Shown here in pieces: positions 23,395-34,400 of a stretch of 64,000 bases of DNA. Made by a program: the position numbers and the translations under genes. The stretch's first letter is position 1. Each line of letters opens with the position of its first letter. The notes below the pieces were generated by a model. It saw nothing but the letters and a program-made list of their open reading frames with translations. It was not told where the DNA came from and did no database searches. The DNA comes from an uncultured Aquimarina sp. (GTDB lineage: Bacteria; Bacteroidota; Bacteroidia; Flavobacteriales; Flavobacteriaceae). The stretch lies in contig NZ_CANLOZ010000009.1 of the NCBI RefSeq assembly GCF_947492965.1, positions 62,001-126,000 on the forward strand, read 5' to 3'.

Positions 23395-26300
23395 TTAATT
23401 GATTGTAGAAAATTGGATTGTTTCTGTATTTTCAGAAGTATCACCTTTCAGTACTAAAATATAGTTCATCATTGGTTGAATGTTTGCTTGTGAAGCCATA
23501 TCTATAGTAAGTGTATTACAACCAGGATCTAGACTATCGGTCATTAATGGTCCTACTGCATTACCTTCCATCGTATAAATTTCGCATGTCACGGTTTGTG
23601 CCCTATCTACTTTAATATCAACATTCATTTGTCCGGTTCTGCTAACCGGTACTGGGAATGCAGTAGCCTCAAAAGCACTACTTAAACAAGGATCTGATGT
23701 TACCGATACAGTTACCGAATCTTCCACTGTACAACCGTTTTTGGTTACAGTAACACTATAAGTAGTTGTTTTCGAAGGCGAAACATTGATCGTATTTGTA
23801 GTCTCACCTGTAGACCAAAGATATGAGTCTACATCACCTGATACTGTTGCGGTTAGCGGAACTTGAATGGTTCCAAATTCTATTGTAATGTCATCTCCAG
23901 CATTCACTGAGATCTCCGTTACAATAACTGCTACCTCATCAGAAGCTTCACAACCATTTTGAGTAACTGTTACTGAATATATAGTATCCACTAAAGGAGC
24001 AACAGTAATATATCTTGTAGTTTCTCCGGTAGACCATAGATATGCATCTGCAATTCCCGCATCTAACTGAACTGTTTCTTCTGCACAGATATACTGATCA
24101 GCTCCTAAATCTACGTTTGCTTCATTAACAAATACTGTTACCTCATCTGTATTCACACAGTCTGCACAATTCGAAACAGTAACTGTATAGGTAGTATCTT
24201 CTGTTGGCGATACTGTAATACTAGAAGTTGTTTCTCCAGTAGACCATAGATATTCTACACCATTGGTTTGTACATCAATACATTCTCCAATATTTATATT
24301 AAAATCTCCGAAAGAAGTAGGATCTCCTTCAATATTAAACCATCCAGAACCTCCATAAACTGCTGGAGTATATTCGAAAGTATTTGCTCCATTTCCTAGC
24401 TGAAATGCTTCTCCTCTTCTAGAGATATCATAACTTAAAGACCCATTAATTTGAGTTACCGTACCACTTAACTCTGTATAATATACCCAACCTGTTGGAT
24501 CTTCTGTTTGACAAGAACTAGCTTTTGGACTTCCCACTGGTGGTACTGTCGTAAAACCTGTAAAAGTAGCATCCACCATAAAAGAAGTATTGGTAGAATT
24601 ATATTCAAAAACTTCTCCTTTTAAGGTTGCAGTTCCATCTACATTCTCACTCCAAACTAAATCGACGTTTCTAAACCATAATCTCTTTCCTTGATCATTT
24701 ATAAATACTACAAACTGATGATGTCTTCCCCTACAATAATCCGTGTCTTTGATACTATATCCAACACATTCTTCACACTCACCTTCTCCTGTAACTTCAG
24801 CCGTTAATGTAATTTCGTCTCCTTTACACATAAATTCATCCGTACCTGCATCTACAATCAATACTTCAACTTCTTCAATTGTAAATGTCCCAAGATCAAC
24901 TGGGCAGTCTTCATTACCCCAACGTACCCATAAGTTATAATCTCCAACTTCTAAATCATTAAAACTATAAGAACCTGAATCATCTGGTACTTCAGTATAT
25001 GTAAGACCTCCATCAATGGAAAATTGAATATGTGTACGATCATCAGTATCCTCAAAAACAAGTTGTATATCTCCTGTTGGATTAGTACAGTCTGCATTGG
25101 TAAGAATTACTTCGGCAACAGGCGCTTGTCTTACATGTAAATCTATACTGTTAGAATATACATATTCTCCACACTCTTCGCTTTTTGCCGCTCTTCTATA
25201 CCATAAAGAACCTGACTCAATTCTTGGTGGTAAATAGTTTATTCCGTTTGCCCCATCAATATCTTCCCAAGCTTGTCCTTGTTCTCTTTTTACCTGCCAC
25301 TGATATACCACTGTTAATCCAGTTTCTTCTGCAAGGTCGGTTCCTATCAACTCTTCTGGATCAAAAGCTTGGCAGTTGATTTGCGTTTCTTCTATTTCTC
25401 CTCCATCTTCAAGCTTGTTCTTATAGGTTACTGTAACAACATCTGTTGCTTCACAATCGTTACAATTTTTAACCGTAACTGAATATTCCCCAGCTTCAGT
25501 CACAGTAATACTTGATGTATTTTCACCTGTTGACCATAAATATGTTAGATCATTTTCATCTGTAGCGATACAATCACCAAAATTAATGTTGAAATCACCT
25601 CTATCGTATGTTTGGTCAGTAGTATCAAACCATCCACAAGCACCAAATTTACCTTTTTCAGCTTCTGTTTGATTTGCTCCATTACCCATTTGGAATGCTG
25701 GTCCTCTTCTGGACAAATTAACAGACCAAGAACCATCTGTACTTTTTACTGTACCTACTAATCCTGTGTAGTATATCCAATCAGAACTATCCTCATCATT
25801 ACAGATATGATCTTTTGGACTATCAGCAGGTGTATTTACTACTTTTCCTGTAAATAAGGCATCTACTTCGTATGTTTTTTGTTCTAAAGTGTGATCATAT
25901 ACTGTTCCAGAAAGTTTAGCCGTACCATCGGCAAACTCTTCCCACTGAAGGTCTACATTAGAAAACCATCTTGGATTCGTTCCATCTGTTAACCACATCA
26001 CATAATTTTCATTTCTATTACAGTGATCGGTATCTAAAATAGTGTATCCAACACAATCGCTACAATTTTGATTCCCTTCTACAGTTGCTGTTAAGGTAAC
26101 TTCCTCGCCTTTACAAATTTCTACATCTTCTCCAGCATCTACAGTAATCGTTTGATCTTCGATAGTTACCACTCCTAGATCTACAGGACATTGATTATTC
26201 CCCCAACGTACCCAAAGATCATAACTTCCTGCTCCCAATCCAGTAAAGGAAAAGATTGCAGAATCATCTGGTACTGTCTTATAAGTTGTACCTCCATCTT

Positions 26301-27240
26301 TAGAAAATTCGATATGAGTTCTTCCGTTAGTATCACCAAAAGTAAAAGTAATGCTACCGTCATTCTTTTCACAATTAGCATTTTTTACGCTAACATCTAC
26401 ATTTGGCACTTCTTTTACATGAATATCAACTACATTAGAATATTTGTAAGTATTACATCCTTCTATTTTTACAGCTCTTCTGTACCAAACCGAACCAGAA
26501 TCTCTAAATGGTGGTTGGTAATTTTTAGCATTAGCTCCTTGGATATTTTGCCATTGTCCTCCGATATTCTCTTTTATTTGCCATTGGTATTTCACATTTC
26601 TGTGATCTCCACTACTTACTGCAGTACCGATAAACTCTTGTGGCGTAAAACCACCACAGTTCCACTGTGTTTTTTCGATCTTACCAGCATTCAATTCACA
26701 GTTATTATAATGAAGAACTTTCACTTTAAATTTCTCCCAAGAACCTATTCTTGATCTGTTACAGATCATCGGTTTCTTACCATCTTCAGAAGAAACATAT
26801 TTACCATTACTTCCTTTTAAGGCAATTCTACCATTTCCTAACTTAACAACTTTAAACTTTTGCCAAGCCCAAACGTTATTTACGTTGCAATACATTCTTT
26901 TTTCTCCATTTTCTGAAGAAAGGTATTTCCCATTGTTTCCTTTTAAAGCAATTTTACCATTTCCAGCATCTACTACTACAAATTTTTCCCAAGAACCAAT
27001 TCTAGTTCTATTAGCATTAATAGGTTTCTTTCCGTTCTCTGAAGAAACATATTTACCATTATTGGCAATTAATACGATTGTTGCTCCAATAGGAACATCC
27101 GTATACGTTTCAAAAGCTTCAAAAGCCTTCTCTTCATTTTTGGCTTGTGTGGTTAAAGACACAAAACATAACAAGGCTAGTAATACACTAGTCATATTAC
27201 GCCTTTTTGATTTGTACTTTTCTAAAGTAATTTTCATCAT
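23395..27240 (-). CDS. 1281-residue secreted fascin-like, Ig-rich surface protein
   Basis: A very large exported protein. After a signal peptide (to about residue 33) come three repeats of a fascin-like beta-trefoil (about 50-185), each with GKYVSSENGKKP-type and NR(T/S)RIGSWEKFKV-type segments. Then two long homologous units follow (about 190-600 and 615-1000), each with TQ-NC, QWQ, WYRRA, DGG-TY, LWVRWGN and VDAG motifs. Next are two or three short units with YLWSTGETT (about 1000-1185), and finally a C-terminal domain that resembles a type IX sorting domain. Fascin-like trefoils often bind polysaccharide. Last gene of the laminarin locus by position; adhesion or glycan binding is inferred. 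Confidence 0.75.
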   Translation of the reverse strand: MMKITLEKYKSKRRNMTSVLLALLCFVSLTTQAKNEEKAFEAFETYTDVPIGATIVLIANNGKYVSSENGKKPINANRTRIGSWEKFVVVDAGNGKIALKGNNGKYLSSENGEKRMYCNVNNVWAWQKFKVVKLGNGRIALKGSNGKYVSSEDGKKPMICNRSRIGSWEKFKVKVLHYNNCELNAGKIEKTQWNCGGFTPQEFIGTAVSSGDHRNVKYQWQIKENIGGQWQNIQGANAKNYQPPFRDSGSVWYRRAVKIEGCNTYKYSNVVDIHVKEVPNVDVSVKNANCEKNDGSITFTFGDTNGRTHIEFSKDGGTTYKTVPDDSAIFSFTGLGAGSYDLWVRWGNNQCPVDLGVVTIEDQTITVDAGEDVEICKGEEVTLTATVEGNQNCSDCVGYTILDTDHCNRNENYVMWLTDGTNPRWFSNVDLQWEEFADGTAKLSGTVYDHTLEQKTYEVDALFTGKVVNTPADSPKDHICNDEDSSDWIYYTGLVGTVKSTDGSWSVNLSRRGPAFQMGNGANQTEAEKGKFGACGWFDTTDQTYDRGDFNINFGDCIATDENDLTYLWSTGENTSSITVTEAGEYSVTVKNCNDCEATDVVTVTYKNKLEDGGEIEETQINCQAFDPEELIGTDLAEETGLTVVYQWQVKREQGQAWEDIDGANGINYLPPRIESGSLWYRRAAKSEECGEYVYSNSIDLHVRQAPVAEVILTNADCTNPTGDIQLVFEDTDDRTHIQFSIDGGLTYTEVPDDSGSYSFNDLEVGDYNLWVRWGNEDCPVDLGTFTIEEVEVLIVDAGTDEFMCKGDEITLTAEVTGEGECEECVGYSIKDTDYCRGRHHQFVVFINDQGKRLWFRNVDLVWSENVDGTATLKGEVFEYNSTNTSFMVDATFTGFTTVPPVGSPKASSCQTEDPTGWVYYTELSGTVTQINGSLSYDISRRGEAFQLGNGANTFEYTPAVYGGSGWFNIEGDPTSFGDFNINIGECIDVQTNGVEYLWSTGETTSSITVSPTEDTTYTVTVSNCADCVNTDEVTVFVNEANVDLGADQYICAEETVQLDAGIADAYLWSTGETTRYITVAPLVDTIYSVTVTQNGCEASDEVAVIVTEISVNAGDDITIEFGTIQVPLTATVSGDVDSYLWSTGETTNTINVSPSKTTTYSVTVTKNGCTVEDSVTVSVTSDPCLSSAFEATAFPVPVSRTGQMNVDIKVDRAQTVTCEIYTMEGNAVGPLMTDSLDPGCNTLTIDMASQANIQPMMNYILVLKGDTSENTETIQFSTIN

Positions 27241-27673
27241 AAGGTTGGTTTTTGTTAATGATTTTAAGTTAGTTTGTCTTTACATAAATTATACTCTACA
27301 TGTAAAAAATGAAGAGTAAAAAAATGTAATAATGAAAATTGGAAATACAGTGAAAATCTAAAAACTAAGCACTAGTTTTTAATGTTATGCTAAAGCAATA
27401 ACATTACGAAGTTTAACCCCTATCCCCAGCGCAAATATTATAAATTATGATATGTCTGAGAAGAAAAAAAAACGAAAAACGTTGAATAACAGATTCCTCC
27501 TATAAAATGTTAAAATCTCTTAATAAGTGTTAAATTGTAGTATAAAACTTACTTTTCTTAAAAAGATTACATTTCATCGAAAAATATCACTCAAACATCT
27601 AACTCAAAGGTTATTATTGGACAGTCTATTCGAAAAAAAACCATCAAAACAGACTCAAATAACTACAAAAAAG
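27241..27673. other. Intergenic region with two small hairpins
   Basis: The leader region of the fascin-like gene. It has no coding frame I believe in. Two adjacent stem-loops are visible: AAAAACTA/TAGTTTTT (27360-27380) and AATGTTAT/ATAACATT (27381-27405), the second with a TAAA loop inside GC pairs. They could be RNA elements of the long 5' leader; I see no clear TAnnTTTG box. Confidence 0.4.
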
Positions 27674-27708
27674 AAAAAAGTGATTTGAGCTATTCAAATC
27701 ACTTTTTT
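27674..27708 (-). terminator. Terminator of the GH81 gene
   Basis: A perfect 15-bp stem (AAAAAAGTGATTTGA with its complement) and a 5-nt loop, 22 bp past the stop codon; the stem itself ends in a T-run on the minus strand. This separates the GH81 transcript from the fascin-like gene. Confidence 0.9.
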
Positions 27709-27729
27709 ATCTCAAATGAGAAACCTGTA

Positions 27730-30700
27730 TTATATTTTTACCAATTTGAAACTTCGTATTTCGCTTCCATTATATAATCTCAAAAAATATATCCCAGTTG
27801 GGTTTTTACGCATATTAAATTCGAGTTCTTGTTGTTTTGAAACTATCATTTTATCCAAAACCACTTTGCCAGAAACATCCATGATCCGGTATCTAAAATA
27901 ATCATGTTCCTTTGGTAGTGTCATATATGCTTTTTCCAAAAAAGGATTTGGGTACATCACAATGTCAGTTTCTACATCAGGAACCTCTGATGTTCGGTTT
28001 TGATCGCATGCTCCTACTATGAAATCATGTTTAGTAGCTGCTGTGTTATTTTCTCCTCCCGTTGGAAGACTATAAGTATAGTAGAAATAAATCTGCTCTC
28101 CACTATTGGCATTGATCTGAAAAGGTACATTAGGTGTTACCAAATATCCTGGATATGGACCTGAAATATTTGTACTATAATACAAAATACAAACTCCATC
28201 ACCTACGCCATTAATCTCTGGTATAAAGGTAATCGTAGGATTAGATGTATCCGATGAAATTTCATAGCTATATTGGTTGTTAGCAGCTAATCCAGTACAG
28301 TTATCACTTGTAATTACTTCTGATTCTTTAAATTCTAGATAATTCACATTTAAACCATTTGAATCGAAAACTAATCTTAACTCATGATTCCCTTCCGCAA
28401 TAGTAATATCATTTACAGAAACTGTCTCATACTGTTGCCAACTTCCTGTATTAGGCACTGATATAACATCTGTAATCGCAACACCATCAAGCTCTAAATG
28501 GAACTGACCATTTCCATTAGGTGAAGCTACACGAAACTCTATATCGTAATTAGATGAAGAAGCTGTAGCAGAAATATCGTAAGCCAACCACTCGCTTGCT
28601 CGTATCCAACCCACGTTATACGATCCTCCTAAAACGTCTCCTGTGTTTTCTATATCTACATCATCCTGTCGATAAGCTCCTCCGGTATTACCTGATGTTA
28701 AATCATGATATCCGATTCCTTCTCCTCCTTCTTTATAATCCTCTGCTTCAATTATTCCTGGGATAATTTGATCATTATTTGGAGGTACAATAATTTCATC
28801 ACCATCTGTTGTTAGTAATGTATTTGCCGGAACAACAAATGAATCTATCTCTATATTATCCTTAAATACAATACATGTCTGATCTATATTCTTAGGATTA
28901 TACACCACATAGGTTATCTTTCCATCTTTCTGAAAAGTACTACTTAATGGTAAACTTAGTCGATAATTTGATTGTCTTAATCCAAGGTTTTGAGAATTAT
29001 GAGCATAGTAATATGTTAAGGCACTTTCATTAGAATTATGAGCGACACCATATTCTTGAGATCCTATCGCACTATCCCAAAACTCATCAAACTTACTGGT
29101 AACGCCCTCTGGATCAAAAAATAGTTTAAAACCCCAACAAACATTCATCCAGTCTCCACTTAAATTCCCTAAATCATTCTCCATATTACTGATAATCGGA
29201 TTTACCAAAGCATTTACTTCGTTTGTCGTTAAGAAGTCATTCCAAAAGCTATATGCTGGTGTAATCGGCAACCATTGTATACCATGAATATAAGTGTCTT
29301 GCGCACCAAAAAAAGTTCCATAAACGTATCTATTCATTTCTAAAATACCAACTATTGGTTGCTCATATCCGATTTCTTCAAATACACCACTTTCATTATA
29401 CCAATAATCCGCTATGGCCCTTCCCTCCATTACATATCCATAGGCTGCAGCATCTCTCATCTCAACATTTTCAGTTATTTCTCCTGTCATAAACATTCCG
29501 GCCCAAGACTGCATTGCTTCTGAAGTAGATTCTTGATTGTTTCCAATAGCGTTTCCTAAACCATTAGCAAAAGAATGCCCCATCCAAGGACTAAAAGTTC
29601 TCAAATAAGGAAAATCTGTATCATTTCTATCCCAATTAGCATACGTTTTTATAACTTTTGTAAGCATAGGCCAATATGCATCCATTGATCCTGGTTCTGC
29701 CATTTCTAATAATGCTCCAGCATGTGCTAAATATCCATAGTGAAAATGATGATCGGTAAAAAGTCCAGAGAAAAATTCCTCATTAAACCCTACTAATGCT
29801 TTCCACGCTGGATAGTATGCATAGTAAAAAGATGTCTCCCCTGGTGTATAAGTAAGCCAATCATATGTTCTCTCTTTTGCAAAATTCAATAAATCTTGAT
29901 AGTCTGGATGATTGATTTCTTTGGCGATAAGAACATATTTAATTAGTTGGACCAAATATTTTCCTCCCCAATACGTACCATCAGCAAAATTATCTCTATC
30001 TAGGCGAGCATTATAATTATCGATCATTTCGATCAATTTAGCACGCTCATAAGGAGTTATATCATTATTATCTGTTATAGGTTCATTAAAATGTGGTAAA
30101 AGATTAGCATTAAACTCATAATTAAAAGAAAAACTAGTTCCTTCAGCTAATTTTAATGTTCCTCTGGGTGTAGCGCTATATTCCCTATTATTAAGAAACG
30201 AAAAATTGTTTGCGTTTCCTCTATAATGATGTGGGATAAAACCTTGTAAAACATTAGGTTGATTACCGATTATATTTATTTTTTCAACATTGTAGGTGAC
30301 ATTTACCAGACCATTCTCTGGTTGATAATCATATATCGCTTTTGTATCCACAGGTTTCGAAAAAGCATAGTCATGTAAAAAATTTAGATCTGATATTTCT
30401 GTTAACGCCGAAAAGACGATGTACTTACCATTACTATTTACTAGTTCTAGATCTCCTTCTATCCCATTTCTTGGAATGATGCTCGTACTTTCGGTAAGAT
30501 GAACACCGTACAAATTTCCGTCATATTCGATAATAAATCGATCTAAGGTTGCAGGAAAAACGAGTGGATTTCCATTAGCATCATAATAATTTCTAACACC
30601 AGTATGAATAGATTGAATAACAGCATCAAACCCATTTGGTTTTGTCCAGACAAATGGCATTCCTTGTGCTAAAGTAACATCAATGGTCTGATTACTGGTT

Positions 30701-31200
30701 GTACTTTGAACTTCTAAATCTACATGCCAATCAGACCAATTTATCGCTGATGTTTTGTTAGCTATAAAATCATTTCCAGTTAAAGTTACCAAGTAATCAA
30801 CACTAACACCAACACTTTCATTACCTCCCCAGTCTTTTGCCGTTCTGTGACCAATTTGATATCCCTTATCATTTGCTCTTGATAATAGTGGGTATGTCCA
30901 AAGATTTCCTCCATTTCGGGATCCATCAGCATTTTCGTTATACAAAACACTCGTCCACCAATCATTTGTAGGTATTGGCTTGCCTATCATTTCAGGACTT
31001 AGATCTAGTGTAGGATTTAGTGCTATACTCTGAAATGTTCCATTTTCGGGATCGTTTCCTATATATTCATGAGAAGGAGGATATTCTGCATAGGATCCTG
31101 CTCCCACGGGAATTACATTTTGGGTATAAAGCTCTGTATATGGAAATACTAGATACAGTAATCCCAATACTATTTTGGTGCATATTGTGGTTTTATTCAT
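27730..31200 (-). CDS. GH81 endo-beta-1,3-glucanase with CBM6, CBM56-like and T9SS domains
   Basis: A 1156-residue secreted laminarinase. Signal peptide 1-26; GH81 catalytic region about 35-770 with PTNDWWTS near the N-terminus and NNQESTSEAMQ, whose two Glu residues four apart match the proposed catalytic pair. CBM6 at about 812-940 (IIEAEDYKEGGEG, WIRASEWLAYD), a CBM56-like beta-1,3-glucan module at about 945-1055, and a C-terminal type A T9SS sorting domain (YPNPF... to SFKLVKI). It should cut long beta-1,3-glucan outside the cell. The CBM6/CBM56 part is almost identical in DNA to that of the next gene upstream. Confidence 0.95.
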   Translation of the reverse strand: MNKTTICTKIVLGLLYLVFPYTELYTQNVIPVGAGSYAEYPPSHEYIGNDPENGTFQSIALNPTLDLSPEMIGKPIPTNDWWTSVLYNENADGSRNGGNLWTYPLLSRANDKGYQIGHRTAKDWGGNESVGVSVDYLVTLTGNDFIANKTSAINWSDWHVDLEVQSTTSNQTIDVTLAQGMPFVWTKPNGFDAVIQSIHTGVRNYYDANGNPLVFPATLDRFIIEYDGNLYGVHLTESTSIIPRNGIEGDLELVNSNGKYIVFSALTEISDLNFLHDYAFSKPVDTKAIYDYQPENGLVNVTYNVEKINIIGNQPNVLQGFIPHHYRGNANNFSFLNNREYSATPRGTLKLAEGTSFSFNYEFNANLLPHFNEPITDNNDITPYERAKLIEMIDNYNARLDRDNFADGTYWGGKYLVQLIKYVLIAKEINHPDYQDLLNFAKERTYDWLTYTPGETSFYYAYYPAWKALVGFNEEFFSGLFTDHHFHYGYLAHAGALLEMAEPGSMDAYWPMLTKVIKTYANWDRNDTDFPYLRTFSPWMGHSFANGLGNAIGNNQESTSEAMQSWAGMFMTGEITENVEMRDAAAYGYVMEGRAIADYWYNESGVFEEIGYEQPIVGILEMNRYVYGTFFGAQDTYIHGIQWLPITPAYSFWNDFLTTNEVNALVNPIISNMENDLGNLSGDWMNVCWGFKLFFDPEGVTSKFDEFWDSAIGSQEYGVAHNSNESALTYYYAHNSQNLGLRQSNYRLSLPLSSTFQKDGKITYVVYNPKNIDQTCIVFKDNIEIDSFVVPANTLLTTDGDEIIVPPNNDQIIPGIIEAEDYKEGGEGIGYHDLTSGNTGGAYRQDDVDIENTGDVLGGSYNVGWIRASEWLAYDISATASSSNYDIEFRVASPNGNGQFHLELDGVAITDVISVPNTGSWQQYETVSVNDITIAEGNHELRLVFDSNGLNVNYLEFKESEVITSDNCTGLAANNQYSYEISSDTSNPTITFIPEINGVGDGVCILYYSTNISGPYPGYLVTPNVPFQINANSGEQIYFYYTYSLPTGGENNTAATKHDFIVGACDQNRTSEVPDVETDIVMYPNPFLEKAYMTLPKEHDYFRYRIMDVSGKVVLDKMIVSKQQELEFNMRKNPTGIYFLRLYNGSEIRSFKLVKI
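27943..28761 (-). repeat. Long direct repeat, copy 1 (CBM6 + CBM56-like module)
   Basis: About 818 bp nearly identical to 31623-32440, without visible gaps. It encodes residues of about 813-1086 of the GH81 enzyme; the encoded proteins differ at roughly eight positions. Sequence similarity stops sharply at both borders, as expected after module exchange or gene conversion. Confidence 0.9.
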
Positions 31201-31374
31201 GAGTATGGTATTTGTGTGAATTCTAAATGAGTATGATATCTTGAGTTTTTATGTTGGTATTCATAAATATTGCATATAGAGTCTAATCTCATCAACAACT
31301 TCTTAAAAAAGTATTTTTTGATGAAACAAAGATGAATACTCCAAGAATTCGATTTTTGATAGTAAGAAAATATT

Positions 31375-31402
31375 AGGAGCAACTTTTAATAAAGTCGCTC
31401 CT
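31375..31402 (-). terminator. Probable terminator of the large GH16 gene
   Basis: AGGAGC/GCTCCT outer stem and ACTTT/AAAGT inner stem with one mismatch between them and a TAAT loop. It lies 10 bp after the stop codon at 31412; the minus-strand tail is AT-rich with a short T-run. Confidence 0.6.
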
Positions 31403-31411
31403 TTTGCTAGA

Positions 31412-34400
31412 TTAGTTTTTAACTATTTTAGAGATAAAAGGTTCTGTATTTTGACCATAAGCTTTTATGATATATACCCCTTTAGCTAATGAGCTAATAT
31501 CTAAATTCAGTGCCGTTGTGGTTTTATCAAGTTGTTTTTTGAGTACTGGTACACCTTTAATACTGTACAAGTGAATTTGAGATATTCCACTAATGTTGGA
31601 TATTTCTAAAACATCACTAGCAGGATTTGGATACATCACAATGTCAGTTTCTACATCAGGAACCTCTGATGTTCGGTTTTGATCACATGCTCCTACTATG
31701 AAATCATGTTTAGTAGCTGCTGTGTTATTTTCTCCTCCCGTTGGAAGACTATAAGTATAGTAGAAATAAATCTGCTCTCCACTATTGGCATTGATCTGAA
31801 AAGGTACATTAGGTGTTACCAAATATCCTGGATATGGGCCTGAAGTATTTGTACTATAATACAAAATACAAATTCCATCACCTACGCCATTAATCTCTGG
31901 TATAAAGGTAATCGTAGGATTAGATGTATCCGATGAAATTTCATAACTATATTGGTTGTTAGCAGCTAATCCAGTACAATTATCAATAGTAATTACCTCT
32001 GATTCTTTAAATTCTAGATAATTCACATTTAAACCATTTGCATCAAAGACTAACCTTAACTCATGATTCCCTTCTGCAATAGTAATATCATTTACAGAAA
32101 CTGTCTCATACTGTTGCCAACTTCCTGTATTAGGAACTGATATAACATCTGTAATCGCAACACCATCAAGCTCTAAATGAAACTGACCATTCCCATTAGG
32201 TGAAGCTACACGAAACTCTATATCATAATTGGATGAAGAAGCTGTAGCAGAAATATCGTAAGCCAACCACTCGCTTGCTCGTATCCAACCCACGTTATAT
32301 GATCCTCCTACAACGTCTCCTGTGTTTTCTATATCTACATCATCCTGTCGATAGGCTCCACCAGTATTCCCTGATGTAAGATCATGATACCCGATTCCTT
32401 CTCCTCCTTCTTTATAATCCTCTGCCTCAATTATTCCAGGAAGCGTATATAATGATGTATTATTTTCTAAAACAGTAATTGTAGCAGATCCAGATACGGA
32501 TCCACTAGATGCTGAAATGGTATGCGTACCAATATCCGAACCAGTATATAAACCATCCGAATTTATTAAACCGCCAGTAGTTGTCCAATCAACATTAGTA
32601 ACAAACGGTTCTCCATTTTGATCAAATCCTTGTGCTTGAAATTGTAAGGTTTCTCCCTGATATATTTCTGTAGTATCAGAAGAAACAACAATAGAAGACA
32701 ATACTGGAGTTGGCACAACATCTTCTTTTTGTAACGATCTCAAATTATCAAAATAAAATATGTAATCACTTTCGTTATTAGGGTCAAAAAGTAATACTAC
32801 ATTATCTATTTGTGCATCATTCACCACTAAATCGGGTGTTGCGGTTAATACAAATTCTAATGTATGCCAATTGTTTTGTTCTTTCACTACAGCTTGGTAA
32901 ACACTATGTCGTCCTGTTGGATAGTTAGCTGGAGTTGCCATTGTACTTGATTCTAATTGCCAACTAATTACCGTTCCAATCGGAGCATCAGTGTAAATAT
33001 CCATTGCAAATCTTTTTTCTTCAGAAACATATGAACTAGCATCATTGATAAAATTTGTTTCAAAAAACAAAACATCATATAGTTCAACACCATTTCTAAC
33101 ATATCTTCCCACTTGTGCTGATGAATTAATTTCATTTTCTTCTGGATTAACCGAAGGAGCTTGATACACTCCTGTTGATCTGGAATCAAAAGTCAAATGA
33201 TCGTTACCATCATAATCCTGAATCATTTCCGAAAAAATATATGATGCAGGTAGAGAAGTAATCCCATATCTAAAATTATCAAAATAGTAGGTATCAGAAG
33301 TATTGGAGTTTGGATCAAAAAGTATCGAAATTTCATCGACGGATAAATTAGAAGTTCCTCCATCTGGTGATGCAGCATGTGTAAATGCTATGGTACGCCA
33401 AGCATTTTGTTCTGAAACTATTCCGATATACTGACTGTTTCTTCCTAATGGAAAATCGTTTTCCGATGTTACTTGATTTTCTAAACTAATAGTAATTTCT
33501 GTTCCAACTTCTGCTTCTGTGTAAATATCCATAAAGAAAAGTTGATCTCCTTCTTTAAAAGGATTACTATCCGTAATGATTGAGGTAGAAAAGCTTACTA
33601 CATCATATTGTGACGAAGCATCTCTAACATAGCTAGCTACGTTAGCGCTATTATTTATATTATTTACAGAAGGGTTAGAAACACCCGCTGTATATACACC
33701 ATTCTGAAAAATAGGATTTAACTCATTTACTCCATCATAATTAGCAATAATAACCTCATCTATTACTGGTACTTCTCCAGCGATCATACTTCTCATATTA
33801 TCTAAATAAACAATATGATTTGTATTACTATTAGAATCTATTAATAAAGCAAATTGATTTACTTCTAGAGCTCCAACAGTTACATCGGGTCTATCTAACA
33901 ATTCAAATTCTAAGGTTTCCCACTGATTTTGGGTAGTGGATCTGGCGGCATATCGACTATGTCTTCCGATTGGCCAATCTCCAGACGATAAATTTCCATT
34001 TTCTAATTGTAAAATAAATTCCGTTCCAACCGGTGCCTCTGTATATACATCTATCCAAATAGATTTCTTTCCAGATATAAAATCTAGAGCATTTCCTATA
34101 TCCGAAGATTCCATAAACAACACATCATACTGTGATCCTCCGTCTCGTTGATAGCTACCTACTAATGATGAATTGTTAGTGTTATCTGTCTCGGGATTAG
34201 TAATACTTTCTATTAATACTCCTGAAGTAGTACTACCATAGATTAGGTTTCTATTTGATTCAAAATCTTCAAAAACAAAGTCTAAAGTTCTTGGTGGTTC
34301 TACAGTTACACTTATGCTATACTCATTACTCCCACAATTGGGGGTATTAACTGAAACTGAGACATCGCCACCAGTATTCCCCCAATTTACGGTGATCGAA

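Noticed and set aside
26191..26754. 187-codon plus-strand frame inside the fascin-like gene
   Set aside because: Antisense to a well-supported 1281-residue protein; its composition is not protein-like and it has no promoter or terminator.
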